From the NCBI GenBank assembly GCA_964584165.1, contig CAZOYW010000001.1:1-64000 (forward strand): DNA of 64,000 nucleotides, read 5' to 3'. The stretch comes from CAZKCI01 sp964584165. Its GTDB lineage: Bacteria; Auribacterota; Erginobacteria; Erginobacterales; CAZKCI01. Both the position numbers and the translations under genes were made by a program. Positions 24,223 through 32,549 of this stretch are shown in pieces (the stretch's first letter is position 1; each line of letters opens with the position of its first letter). Below the pieces are notes generated by a model, which made no database searches, was not told where the DNA came from, and saw only the letters and a program-made list of their open reading frames with translations.

Positions 24223-25122
24223 TGGCTGCTTGCTTCGGGTACGTTTCCCCTCCGTGGTCACCGGCTCGCCCTCGCTCCGGGTCAGGTGGTGGTAGGCCTC
24301 CATCAGGGAGCGGGTGACCGGTCCGGGGTCCCCCGCCCCGATGATCCGGCCGTCGACCTTGACCACCGGGACGATCTCCGCCGCGGACCCGGTCAGGAAG
24401 ACCTCGTCGGCGATGTAGAAATCGTGGCGGGTCATAACCACCGGCTTGACGTCGATGTTCTTCTCGCGGGCGATCTGGATGACGGCGTTTCGGGTGATCC
24501 CCTCGAGCACCCCCATGCTGATCGAGGGGGTGAGGAGGACGCCCCGGCGGAGGGCGAAGATGTTGTCCCCGGTGCACTCGGAGACGAGGCCGTAGGAGTT
24601 GAGCATGATCGCCTCCTCCACGCCGGCGTTGATCGCCTCGATCTTGGCCAGGATGTTGTTCAGGTAGTTGAGCGACTTGATCCGGGGGTTAAGCGACTCC
24701 GGGTAGTTGCGATGGGTGGCGACGGTGACGACGCTGAGCCCCTTTTCATACAGCTCCTGGGGATAGAGAGCGATCTTGTCGACGATGATGATCACCTGCG
24801 GATGCGAGCAGGTGAAGGGGTTGAGCCCCAGCGAGCCGGGGCCGCGGGTGACGAGGAGGCGGATGTAGGCGTCCGGGAGGCCGTTACGGCGGACGGTCTC
24901 GACGACCGCCTTCGCCATCTCCTCCGGGCGGATCGGGATGGTGAGGCAGATCCCCTTGGCCGACTCGTAGAGGCGCCCTAGGTGCTCCTCCAGGCGGAAG
25001 ACGCGGTTGTTGTAGACGCGAATCCCCTCGAAGACGCCGTCGCCGTAGAGCAGGCCATGGTCGTAAACGGAGACCTTCGCCTCGTCCTTGTCGAAGTATT
25101 TGCCGTTGATGTAGATGTGCAT
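24211..25122 (-). CDS. ilvE: Branched-chain amino acid aminotransferase (fold type IV)
   Basis: This 303-residue class IV aminotransferase interconverts branched-chain 2-oxo acids and valine, leucine or isoleucine with glutamate, using PLP. VYDHGLLYGDGVFEGIRVYN is the family start, the PLP lysine is in RIKSLNYLNNILAK, and EAIMLNSYGLVSECTGDNIF and GVLEGITRNAV are the class IV signature. D-amino acid aminotransferase is a relative, but VFEGIR and the motif set favour IlvE. It ends in a basic tail (TTEGKRTRSKQPGKG) next to the word repeat. It forms a single-gene unit between family E and family D repeats. Confidence 0.93.
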   Translation of the reverse strand: MHIYINGKYFDKDEAKVSVYDHGLLYGDGVFEGIRVYNNRVFRLEEHLGRLYESAKGICLTIPIRPEEMAKAVVETVRRNGLPDAYIRLLVTRGPGSLGLNPFTCSHPQVIIIVDKIALYPQELYEKGLSVVTVATHRNYPESLNPRIKSLNYLNNILAKIEAINAGVEEAIMLNSYGLVSECTGDNIFALRRGVLLTPSISMGVLEGITRNAVIQIAREKNIDVKPVVMTRHDFYIADEVFLTGSAAEIVPVVKVDGRIIGAGDPGPVTRSLMEAYHHLTRSEGEPVTTEGKRTRSKQPGKG

Positions 25123-25190
25123 GGCGTTGCCCTCGCTTCGTGGGGATATTCAGAGTTGGATTATACCATATTTTCAGTGCCATCGCTCAA

Positions 25191-25283
25191 TGGTGTCAGG
25201 TGTCAGGAAAACCAGCGCCCGGCGCCCACTTGACACCTTACACCTGACACCTTACACCTTGCACCTGACACCTGACACCTTCC
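25191..25283. repeat. Inverted word repeat, family D (GGTGTCA)
   Basis: The left arm (25191-25211) is GGTGTCAGGTGTCAGG. The right arm (25229-25283) has seven TGACACCT/TTACACCT words. The right arm encodes the LolD C-terminus KVSGVRCKV and its stop TAA. Confidence 0.9.
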
Positions 25284-25974
25284 TTCCCTCCCCCTCCACC
25301 ACACCGTCGCGCATGGTCACGATCCGGGGCGCCCAGTCCGCCACCTGCTGATCGTGGGAGACCACCACCACGGTCTGCCGAAGATTCCGGTTGAGCTCGG
25401 TGAGAAGGGAGAGGATGGCCAGCCCCGTTTCCGAGTCCAGGTTCCCGGTCGGCTCGTCGGCGAGGAGGAGGCGGGGGCGGTTGATCAAGGCCCGGGCGAT
25501 GGCCACCCTCTGCTGCTCTCCCCCGGAGAGCTGGCTGGGGTAATGGTCGAAGCGCGCCCCGAGGCCGACCAGGGCGAGCGTCTCCTCCGCCTGCCGCCAG
25601 GCCCGGCTCCCCACGATCCCCCCTCCCCCGCCCCGGATGAGCAGGGGAAGGAGGACGTTCTCCCGGGCGGTGAACTCGGGGAGGAGATGAAAGAACTGGA
25701 AGACGAAGCCGACCTTGAGGTTCCGGAGGCGCGCCCGGGCCCGGGAAGGCATCCGGCTGATTTCCTGCCCCTCGATCACGACCCGGCCCCGGTCGGGCGA
25801 GTCCAACCCGCCCAGGATGTGGAGGAGCGTGCTCTTGCCGGCGCCGGAGCGGCCGGCGATCACCAGCGCCTCCCCCTCGGAGACGGCCAGGTCGATCCCC
25901 TTGAGCACGGGGAGGACGGCCTTGCCCATCGGGAAGGACTTGACGATGCCCTCGGCTCGGAGAAGTTCAGACAT
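25252..25974 (-). CDS. lolD: Lipoprotein-releasing ABC transporter ATPase LolD
   Basis: This 240-residue ABC ATPase of the LolD/MacB group has Walker A GRSGAGKSTLLHILGGLD, Q-loop VFQFFHLLPEFTARENV, signature LSGGEQQRVAIARAL and Walker B LLLADEPTGNLD. With the membrane partner encoded just upstream (26103-27338) it should extract lipoproteins from the inner membrane for delivery to the outer membrane. The ATG at 25974 gives the standard start; a frame extension to 26070 is encoded by family A words (LFSSLQYSITPLLHHQ) and is rejected. The C-terminal KVSGVRCKV comes from family D words. So a different word family borders each end. Confidence 0.92.
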   Translation of the reverse strand: MSELLRAEGIVKSFPMGKAVLPVLKGIDLAVSEGEALVIAGRSGAGKSTLLHILGGLDSPDRGRVVIEGQEISRMPSRARARLRNLKVGFVFQFFHLLPEFTARENVLLPLLIRGGGGGIVGSRAWRQAEETLALVGLGARFDHYPSQLSGGEQQRVAIARALINRPRLLLADEPTGNLDSETGLAILSLLTELNRNLRQTVVVVSHDQQVADWAPRIVTMRDGVVEGEGRKVSGVRCKV

Positions 25975-26000
25975 GAGCGAGCGAAAATATGTGATTTGGT

Positions 26001-26099
26001 GATGGAGTAGTGGAGTAATGGAGTATTGGAGTGACGAAAATAATGGCTGGCCGTACCGGCTTTCCGACACTCCAATACTCCATCACTCCCTTGCTCCAG
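26001..26099. repeat. Inverted word repeat, family A (GGAGTAnT)
   Basis: The left arm (26001-26033) reads GGAGTAGT, GGAGTAAT, GGAGTATT, GGAGTGAC; the right arm (26065-26099) holds ACTCCAAT, ACTCCATC, ACTCCCTT. It lies between lolD and the lolC/E stop, so it splits an otherwise expected operon. Confidence 0.9.
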
Positions 26100-26102
26100 T
26101 TG

Positions 26103-27338
26103 TTATTCATAGCGCAGCGCCTGGACCGGTTCCATCCGCGCCGCCTGCCAGGCCGGATAGAGCGAGGCGAACACGCTGATCAGGAGCGCGCAGCCCGCGA
26201 TGATCAGGGTCTCCCGGAAATCGGCCCGGGCGGGGATCGACTCGAAATAATAGACGTCGGGGGGGAAGACCTCGATCCCGAAACGGGCGGAGAGGAAGGC
26301 CGCGACGTGGTTGATGTTGGCGATCAGGAGAAGACCGCCCAGGACGCCGACCACTATCCCGACCAGCCCGATCGTCATCCCCAGGACGACGAAGATCCGC
26401 CGGATCGAGGCCTCGGTCATCCCCAGCGACTTGAAGATCCCGATCGCCTTGGTCTTCTCCTTCACCGTGACGATCAGCGTGCTCGCGATGTTGAGCGCGG
26501 CGACCACGATGATCAGGGTGACGATGATGAACATCAGGTTCTTCTCCACCCGGATGGCCGAGAAGAGGGGCTTGTTCAGTTCCATCCAGGAGCGGACGAT
26601 GAAGGGGGGATAGGTGAAGATCTCGGAGAGGCGGTTGCGGACGGCGTGGGCCTCCTCCACGTCGTCGACCACGAGCGAGATCCCGGTCACCGCCTCCCCC
26701 AGGTTGAAAAACCGCTGGGCGGCGGAGAGCGAGACGTAGGCCAGCTCCAGGTCGTACTGGGCCATCCCGGACTTGAAGACCCCGGTGACCGTGAACTTCT
26801 CGCGGCGGGCCCCGGCGCCGCCGGGGAGGAGGTCCTCGGCCGGGGAGATCAGGATGACCTTGTCGCCCACCGAGAGGCGGTAGAGCTCGGCCATCTGGGA
26901 GCCGATCAGGATCCCGTCCGGGCCCAGATCCAGGCTCCCCTCGCGGAGGTAGGAGGCGAGCTTGGAGACCCTCGCCTCGGCGGCGGGGTCGATCCCGCGG
27001 AGGTTGACCCCCAGGGCCCGGTTGCGGGTGCGAACGATCACCTGGCCGGCCACGTAGGGGGCGACCGCCTTGACGCCGGGGTGGCGCTCCACCCGCTCGA
27101 CCAGCGACCGATAGTCGTTGAGGATCCCCTCCCCCGAGATGACGACGTGCCCGTAGACGCCCAGGAACTTGTCCTTGAGCTCGGCGTCGAAACCGCTCAT
27201 CACCGACATCACCACCATCAGGGTCATCACCCCCACCGCCACTCCGGTGACGGTGATCAAGGTGATCAGGGAGACGAAGGAGCGCTTGCCCCGGAAGCGG
27301 GCGTAGCGCAGGGCGATCCAGAACGTGTAGGGAAGCAT
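26103..27338 (-). CDS. lolC: Lipoprotein-releasing ABC transporter permease LolC/LolE
   Basis: This 411-residue permease has one N-terminal membrane helix (about 18-45), a large periplasmic MacB-type domain (about 50-255) and three C-terminal helices in a FtsX domain. MFIIVTLIIVVAALNIAST, FKSLGMTEASIRRIFVVLG and YPAWQAARMEPVQALRYE are characteristic. It forms the membrane part of LolCDE. Only one permease is present, so it may act as a homodimer (LolF-like), as in many non-proteobacterial diderms. The ATG at 27338 (MLPYTFWIALRYARF) is the family start. A family F word repeat lies upstream and a family A repeat downstream. Confidence 0.92.
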   Translation of the reverse strand: MLPYTFWIALRYARFRGKRSFVSLITLITVTGVAVGVMTLMVVMSVMSGFDAELKDKFLGVYGHVVISGEGILNDYRSLVERVERHPGVKAVAPYVAGQVIVRTRNRALGVNLRGIDPAAEARVSKLASYLREGSLDLGPDGILIGSQMAELYRLSVGDKVILISPAEDLLPGGAGARREKFTVTGVFKSGMAQYDLELAYVSLSAAQRFFNLGEAVTGISLVVDDVEEAHAVRNRLSEIFTYPPFIVRSWMELNKPLFSAIRVEKNLMFIIVTLIIVVAALNIASTLIVTVKEKTKAIGIFKSLGMTEASIRRIFVVLGMTIGLVGIVVGVLGGLLLIANINHVAAFLSARFGIEVFPPDVYYFESIPARADFRETLIIAGCALLISVFASLYPAWQAARMEPVQALRYE

Positions 27339-27341
27339 GGC

Positions 27342-27528
27342 GAGAAGGTTACGGAAAAATTGGTTACGCAAGGTTACGTCGAAAAGGTTACGCGATAAAA
27401 ATAGTTACGTAAGGTTACGTCGGAAAGGTTACGTGGGGTTACGCGAGAAAAGGTTACGCAACTAGAAGAGGCGCGCTCAGGTAACCTTACGTAACCCTAT
27501 GTAACATTACGTAACTTTACGTAACATC
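27342..27528. repeat. Inverted word repeat, family F (GGTTACG)
   Basis: The left arm (27342-27465) has about ten AGGTTACG words spaced 10-17 bp apart, with A-rich filler. The right arm (27478-27528) has five CGTAACCTTA/CGTAACATTA words with an 11-bp period. It is the longest word repeat between two genes here (lolC and lysS). Confidence 0.9.
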
Positions 27529-28963
27529 ATTCTTCAGCCTTGGGCCTCAAGTGCGGGAAGAGGATTACCTCCCGGACGCTGGTCACTCCCGCGAGGATCA
27601 TGGCCAGGCGGTCGATCCCCATCCCCATCCCCCCCGCGGGGGGCATCCCGTGCTCGAGGGCGAGGACGAAGTCTTCGTCCACCTCGCCCCGCCCCGCCCC
27701 TTTCCGGAGCTGGGCCTCGAACCGCTCCCTCTGCTCCAGGGGATCGTTGAGCTCGGTGTAGCCGTTGGCGATCTCCATCCCGCCGATGAAGAGCTCGAAG
27801 CGCGCGGCGAGGCCCGGGTCGTCCGGAAGGGTCCGGGCCAGAGGCGTCAGCTCGATCGGGTAGTTGACGATAAAGGTCGGGATCTGGAGGGAGGGCTGGA
27901 CCGCCTTGTCGAAGACGGAGTCCAGCGCCTCCTCCCGGGTCGTCTCCTTGGTCACGGCGAGGCCGAGGCGGGAGGCCTCCTCGAGGACGGCGGCGGCGCT
28001 GAGAGCGCGAAAGTCGATCCCCGTCCCCTCCTCCAGCGCCCCGTAGTAGGTCCGCTCCGCCCAGGGCGAAGAGAGGTCGATCTCCGTTTCCCCCTGGGGG
28101 AGGCGGACCCGCCCCGAGGCCGCGGCCGCCGCGAGGACGAGCTCCCGGGTGAGCGCCATCATCGCCCGCCAGTCGGCGTAGGCCTCGTAGACCTCGAGCA
28201 TGGTGAACTCGGGGTTGTGGCGGGTGGAGATCCCCTCGTTGCGGAAGTTGCGGTTGAGTTCGTAGATCCTCTCCCAGCCCCCGACCAGGATCCGCTTCAG
28301 GTAGAGCTCGGGGGCGATCCGCAGGTAGAGATCGATGTCGAGGGCGTGGTGGTGGGTGACGAAGGGCCGGGCCGCCGCCCCGCCCACCGCCGCCTGCATC
28401 ATCGGCGTCTCCACCTCCAGGAAACCCCGGTCGTCGAGGAACCTCCGGATCGCCCGGATCGCCTGGAAGCGGATCCGGAAGGCCTCCCGCGCTTCCGGCG
28501 TGACGACCAGATCGAGGTAACGCTGGCGGAAGCGGACCTCGGTGTCCTTGAGGCCGTGCCACTTCTCCGGCAGCGGGCGCAGGGCCTTGGCGAGCAGGGT
28601 GAGGCGCCGGGCCTGGACGGAGACCTCCCCCATCCGGGTGGTGAAGAGCGCCCCCTCGACGCCCAGGATGTCGCCCAGGTCGAGCTCGGGCAGAAGGGCC
28701 GCCCCCGCCTCGCCCAGGCCGTCCCGGCGGAGGTAGACCTGGACCTTCCCGCTCGAGTCCTGGAGGTCGGCGAAGATCGTCTTGCCGTGCTCCCGCCAGC
28801 CCACGATCCTTCCGGCGACGGTCACCTCCTTCCCCTCCGCGTAGTCGGCGCGGCAGGAGACCGCGGTGTCCTTCCGGGGAAATGCCTTCCCGAATGGTTC
28901 GACCCCCGCCGCCCGGAGGGCGGCGAGCTTCTTCAGGCGCTGTTCGTGCTGGGATTCGCTCAT
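27527..28963 (-). CDS. lysS: Lysyl-tRNA synthetase, class II
   Basis: This 478-residue synthetase has an OB-fold anticodon domain (about 45-140: VTVAGRIVGWREHGKTIFAD) and a class II catalytic core. Motif 1 is FLDDRGFLEVETPMM, motif 2 is IYELNRNFRNEGISTRHNPEFTMLE (core FRNEGISTRHNPEFTMLE) and motif 3 is GGMGMGIDRLAMIL. It charges tRNA-Lys with lysine. The ATG at 28963 (MSESQHEQRLKKL) is preferred to a GTG two codons earlier, which lies in the adjacent word repeat. Its stop is followed at once by the family F repeat. It is a single-gene unit. Confidence 0.96.
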   Translation of the reverse strand: MSESQHEQRLKKLAALRAAGVEPFGKAFPRKDTAVSCRADYAEGKEVTVAGRIVGWREHGKTIFADLQDSSGKVQVYLRRDGLGEAGAALLPELDLGDILGVEGALFTTRMGEVSVQARRLTLLAKALRPLPEKWHGLKDTEVRFRQRYLDLVVTPEAREAFRIRFQAIRAIRRFLDDRGFLEVETPMMQAAVGGAAARPFVTHHHALDIDLYLRIAPELYLKRILVGGWERIYELNRNFRNEGISTRHNPEFTMLEVYEAYADWRAMMALTRELVLAAAAASGRVRLPQGETEIDLSSPWAERTYYGALEEGTGIDFRALSAAAVLEEASRLGLAVTKETTREEALDSVFDKAVQPSLQIPTFIVNYPIELTPLARTLPDDPGLAARFELFIGGMEIANGYTELNDPLEQRERFEAQLRKGAGRGEVDEDFVLALEHGMPPAGGMGMGIDRLAMILAGVTSVREVILFPHLRPKAEE

Positions 28964-28967
28964 GACC

Positions 28968-29109
28968 ACTGGTCGATGGGTGAAGGCTAGGAAGTGGGTT
29001 TGGTCTATGGGTTAGGGTAAGGTGTATCCGGCGCAGGCATTTCCGCCGTCAGTGAGACCCTCCACTAACCTGACCCATTTACCAGACCCACTTCCTAACC
29101 CTCACCCAT
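28968..29109. repeat. Inverted word repeat, family E (GGGTTAGGG)
   Basis: The left arm has GGTCGATGGGTGAAGG, GTGGGTTTGGTC and TATGGGTTAGGGTAAGG; the right arm has CTAACCTGACCC, ACCAGACCCAC and CTAACCCTCACCC. It fills the spacer between lysS and the RRM gene. Confidence 0.88.
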
Positions 29110-29114
29110 ATACT

Positions 29115-29384
29115 TTATCTCCTCGGCGGCCTCCCCCCCTCCGGCTTGGCGTGGGCCTCGTTGACGTTGAGGGTGCGGCCCTTCAGCTCCTTGCCGTTCA
29201 TGCCCCGGATGGCGGAAGCGCCCTCCTCGGCGTTGGGCATCTCCACGAAGCCGAAACCGCGCGGGTCGCCGGTGATTTTGTCCTTGATCATCCTGACCGC
29301 GCTGACTTCGCCGAAGGCGGCGAAGGCCGCGCGCACTTCCTCCTCGCTGATGTCGCGGGGCAGGTTGCCGACATAGATCGTCAT
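29115..29384 (-). CDS. RRM-domain RNA-binding protein
   Basis: This 89-residue protein is a single RNA recognition motif. RNP2 is IYVGNLP at residues 3-9 and RNP1 is RGFGFVEM at about 43-50; EEEVRAAFAAFGEVSAVRMI is the first helix and strand. A short basic tail (GGRPPRR) follows. Such small RRM proteins, common in cyanobacteria, PVC and other environmental phyla, bind RNA and are often cold-inducible. Two adjacent ATG codons are possible (29387 and 29384); the second has the better 5-nt spacing to GAGGAGG. It lies just downstream of prfB on the same strand. Confidence 0.93.
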   Translation of the reverse strand: MTIYVGNLPRDISEEEVRAAFAAFGEVSAVRMIKDKITGDPRGFGFVEMPNAEEGASAIRGMNGKELKGRTLNVNEAHAKPEGGRPPRR

Positions 29385-29436
29385 CATCTCCTCCTCTGGT
29401 TGGTGAAACTGGTCTTCGGGTTCAGCGGCAAACGGC

Positions 29437-30580
29437 TCACTCCTTCGGCTCCTCCAGCGCGCCGGCGTCGGCGGGAACCTTTGCCCCCCGGCCCGCCTGC
29501 TGCTTCAAAAAGGCGTCGATGTAGGGGTCGAGATCCCCGTCCATGACCCGGTTCACGTCGCCGGTGGAGACGCCGGTCCGGTGGTCCTTGACCATGGCGT
29601 AGGGATGGAAGACATAGGAACGGATCTGGGAGCCGAAGCCGATCTCCTTCTGGGACTCGTGGTGCTCGGCCGCCTTCTTCCGGAGCTCGTCCTGCTCGCG
29701 CTGGTAGAGGCGCGCGCGCAGGATCTTCATCGCCGTCGCCCGGTTCTTGTGCTGGCTCCGCTCGTTCTGGCACTGGACTACGATCCCGGTCGGGAGGTGG
29801 GTGATCCGCACGGCCGAATCGGTCATGTTGACGTGCTGCCCTCCCTTGCCGCCCGAGCGGAAGGTGTCGATCCTCAAGTCCTTCTCCTCGATCTCGATGA
29901 CGATCTCCTCCTCGAAGTCGGGGGCCACGTCCGCCGAGGCGAAGGAAGTGTGGCGGCGGTGGTTGGAGTCGAAGGGGGAGATCCGCACGAGGCGGTGGAC
30001 CCCCCGCTCGGCCTTGAGATAGCCGTAGGCGAAGGGGCCCTTGATCAGGGCGGTGAGGTTCCGGATCCCCGCTTCTTCCCCCGGCGCCAGGTTCACCACT
30101 TCGACCTGGTAGCCGCGCCTTTCGCACCAGCGGCCGTACATCCTCCAGAGCATCTCGGTCCAGTCGCAGGACTCGGTCCCGCCCGCCCCGGCCTGGAGGC
30201 TCATGATCGCGTTCTTCCTGTCCTCCGGGCGGGAGAGCATCGCCGAGAGCTCGAGCGCGTCCAGGCGCTCGCCGATCCGGCCGAGCTCGGCGGCGATCTC
30301 GCCCTCTAGGGAAGCGTCCTCCGCGGCCAGGGCGAGGAGATCGGGGAGCTCCCGCAGGTCCTTCTCGAGCGAAGACCAGGGATCGAGCACCTCCTTGATC
30401 GCCTTGAGCTCGGCGATGGCCCGCTGGGTCTTCTCCCCTTCGTCCCAGAAACCGGGACGGGAGAGGTCGGCCTCCAGTTCCTTTAGGCGGGCCTGCTTTC
30501 CGGCGAGGTCAAAGATGCCCCCGCATCTCCGTGAAGCGCTCTGCGAGGGCCTTCTGCCTTTCCGAGAGTTCAGCGTTCAT
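29437..30580 (-). CDS. prfB: Peptide chain release factor 2 with programmed +1 frameshift
   Basis: RF2 recognises UGA and UAA and releases the finished peptide. Frame 0 starts at ATG 30580, reads MNAELSERQKALAERFTEM and RGHL, and stops at TGA (30509-30511). Shifting +1 at CTT TGA C, just after the GGGGG Shine-Dalgarno-like stimulator, continues with DLAGKQARLKELEADLSRPG and the full RF2 body, about 380 residues in all. The tripeptide motif SPF is in RISPFDSNHRR and the peptidyl-release GGQ is in SGGKGGQHVN. This is the classical autoregulatory frameshift: low RF2 slows reading of UGA and favours shifting. The ATG overlaps the stop of the upstream membrane protein by 4 nt. Confidence 0.97.
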
Positions 30581-32400
30581 GTCCCGTCCTGCCTTCCCCG
30601 GCGAAGCGGCCGGCCGCGAAGAACGGCGGCCGCCAGCAGGAGGCCGGCGGCCGAGGCGATCAGTCCGACGCGGAAACCGGGGGGCTGATAATATAATGCC
30701 ACGGAGGCCCGGCGGGAAGGTATTTTTACCGCGATCAGCCCCCTCCTCTTCTCCACCCTTCCGCCACCGGCGATCCTCCAGCCGGGGTCGTGGTTCTGGT
30801 TGACCACGAGGTAGCCCGGGCGGGCGGAAGAGGTATCGATCGTAAGGCGGTTCGGCGACCAGAGCCGGATCGTCGCCGTCCCCTCCGTCTCCTCCAGGAA
30901 CGCTTCGCCCCGGTAGCTCGGCCACTCCGAGGGGATCGCCATCCGGGGGACCTCCGCCGACTCGTAGGCCTTGATCACTCCCAGGTTGCTCAAGAAGGCC
31001 GGGTAGAGTCCGCCCCAGGATATGTGCTTGGGGCTCTCGGCGTACAGCACCCAGCCGACGGACGCCGAGTAGGACGGGAACGACTTGACCTGGCGAAAAG
31101 GGCCCGGAGGGGGGACCGGGAGCGGGGGGATCGGGAAGGCGTCCCGGAAAACACGCGAGGAAACCAGGATCAGGTCGGCCGAGATGACGAGGATAGAGGC
31201 GGCGGCGAGGGGAGCGGAGGGGAAGCGCGGGCGGAGACGGCGGAGGCGGCCGAGGAGGGCGTCGAGACCTAAGCCGGCGAAGAGCGAGAAGGCGAGGAGG
31301 AAGAAGATCCGGTAGCGCTGGGCCACGCGCATGGAGGAGAAGACCGGAATCCCGCGGAGGAGGTCCCAGAGGCTTAGGGGCGCCCGGGAGCCGAAGGCGA
31401 GCCAGAGGGAGAGGAGGAGGGAGATCGCCAGCGCCGGGCGGCGGCGGGCTCGGGAGAAAAGGCCGATGAGGCCGAGGAGCGCGGCGGCGAAGCCGAGGTA
31501 CATCCCGTTCTCGTCCATGAACCAGGAGACGCCGCTGAGAAAGCCCTCCCGCCCGGGATCAAGCGCTCTCTCGATCGCTTCGAGTCCCTGATCGCGGCTG
31601 AAGAGGGAGAAGGCGAGCGAGGAGAGGCTGTAGCCCGAGTAGTCGTCGATGAGTCGGGGGCGTTCTTTCAGATACAGGAAGGCGGGGACGGCCTTGACCG
31701 CGCTGATCGAGAGGGCGAAAGCGAGGGAGAGGAAGAAAGCCGCCGCGGCGCGGGAGAGACGCCTTTTCTCCAGAAGGACGGCGAAGAGCGCGTAGGCGAA
31801 GAGGAAGAGGACGGCGATCACGACGGGATAGATCCCTCCGCCCAGGAAAACCAGGGCCAGGCAGATCCCGCTCGCGGCCGACCACCTGAGATCGGCGTCC
31901 GCCCGACGATAGAAATGGAAAGCCCAGGGGAGATAAGCGGTGGAAAGGAACCAGGTCATCCCCACGGTCAGGTTGAGGGCGAAGGAGGAGTTAAAAACGA
32001 AGAGGGAGGCGGAGAGGGCGGCCCCCCACCGGCTCATCCCGAAACCGCGGGCGAGGCGGTAGGCCCCGGCGAGCCCAATGATCAGGTGGAGGAAGATCTC
32101 GACCTTGATCCCCCACACCGCCCCCAGGAGGAGGACGGAGAGGTAGGTCGGGGAGAGAAAGCGGGACTGGGGGTTGGCGAGAAGCGGCGAGCCGCCGCAG
32201 TACCAGGGGTTCCAGAAGGGGAACTGGTGGTAGCGCAGGACGGTATGGCGCGGGACAGCGTGGTAGAAGAGGTGCTGGTCCCAGTCCTGGATCCCCCAGT
32301 TGTCGAAGTCGCGGAAAATCGGATGGCAATAGGCGAAGGCGGCGAGGAGGGCGAGAAGAAACAGCGCAAAACCCCGGGACGATGAAACCACGGTTTTCAC
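30577..32400 (-). CDS. YfhO-like polytopic membrane protein (GT-C-type)
   Basis: This 607-residue protein has about eleven predicted membrane helices. After the first helix comes an acidic luminal loop (FRDFDNWGIQDWDQHLFYH), as in GT-C glycosyltransferases, and then LVFLGGGIYPVVIAVLFLFA-type helices. The C-terminal beta-rich region (YLVVNQNHDPGWRIAGGG) is typical of the YfhO family, linked in Bacillus and Listeria to glycosylation of wall polymers. It may transfer a sugar from a lipid carrier in the periplasm. I place the start at the GTG at 32400 (KTVVSSSRGF follows); a longer frame lacks family features. Its stop overlaps prfB. Confidence 0.75.
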   Translation of the reverse strand: MKTVVSSSRGFALFLLALLAAFAYCHPIFRDFDNWGIQDWDQHLFYHAVPRHTVLRYHQFPFWNPWYCGGSPLLANPQSRFLSPTYLSVLLLGAVWGIKVEIFLHLIIGLAGAYRLARGFGMSRWGAALSASLFVFNSSFALNLTVGMTWFLSTAYLPWAFHFYRRADADLRWSAASGICLALVFLGGGIYPVVIAVLFLFAYALFAVLLEKRRLSRAAAAFFLSLAFALSISAVKAVPAFLYLKERPRLIDDYSGYSLSSLAFSLFSRDQGLEAIERALDPGREGFLSGVSWFMDENGMYLGFAAALLGLIGLFSRARRRPALAISLLLSLWLAFGSRAPLSLWDLLRGIPVFSSMRVAQRYRIFFLLAFSLFAGLGLDALLGRLRRLRPRFPSAPLAAASILVISADLILVSSRVFRDAFPIPPLPVPPPGPFRQVKSFPSYSASVGWVLYAESPKHISWGGLYPAFLSNLGVIKAYESAEVPRMAIPSEWPSYRGEAFLEETEGTATIRLWSPNRLTIDTSSARPGYLVVNQNHDPGWRIAGGGRVEKRRGLIAVKIPSRRASVALYYQPPGFRVGLIASAAGLLLAAAVLRGRPLRRGRQDGT

Positions 32401-32549
32401 GGATTGGGCTCGGCTTGGCGTTTTAAACCGCGAAATCACGCGAATAAGGCGAGCAGGGATTATTATCGGGCATGGATCGCGGCGGTTCTTGGTTGCTTTG
32501 CCCGTAGACGCGGACCTCAAAGGTCCGCGCCTACGACGATCCGCGGCTA
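32401..32549. other. Spacer with GTAGnCGCGGACC hairpin
   Basis: A 14-bp near-perfect hairpin (GTAGACGCGGACCT / AGGTCCGCGCCTAC, 32504-32534, loop CAA) stands between lnt and the YfhO-like gene. It resembles the GTAGGGGC-type palindromes scattered through many environmental bacterial genomes. No gene seen. Confidence 0.6.

Noticed and set aside
29437..30390. prfB as a shorter gene starting at 30390
   Set aside because: The upstream frame encodes the rest of RF2 domain 1 and the classical CTT TGA frameshift joins both parts.
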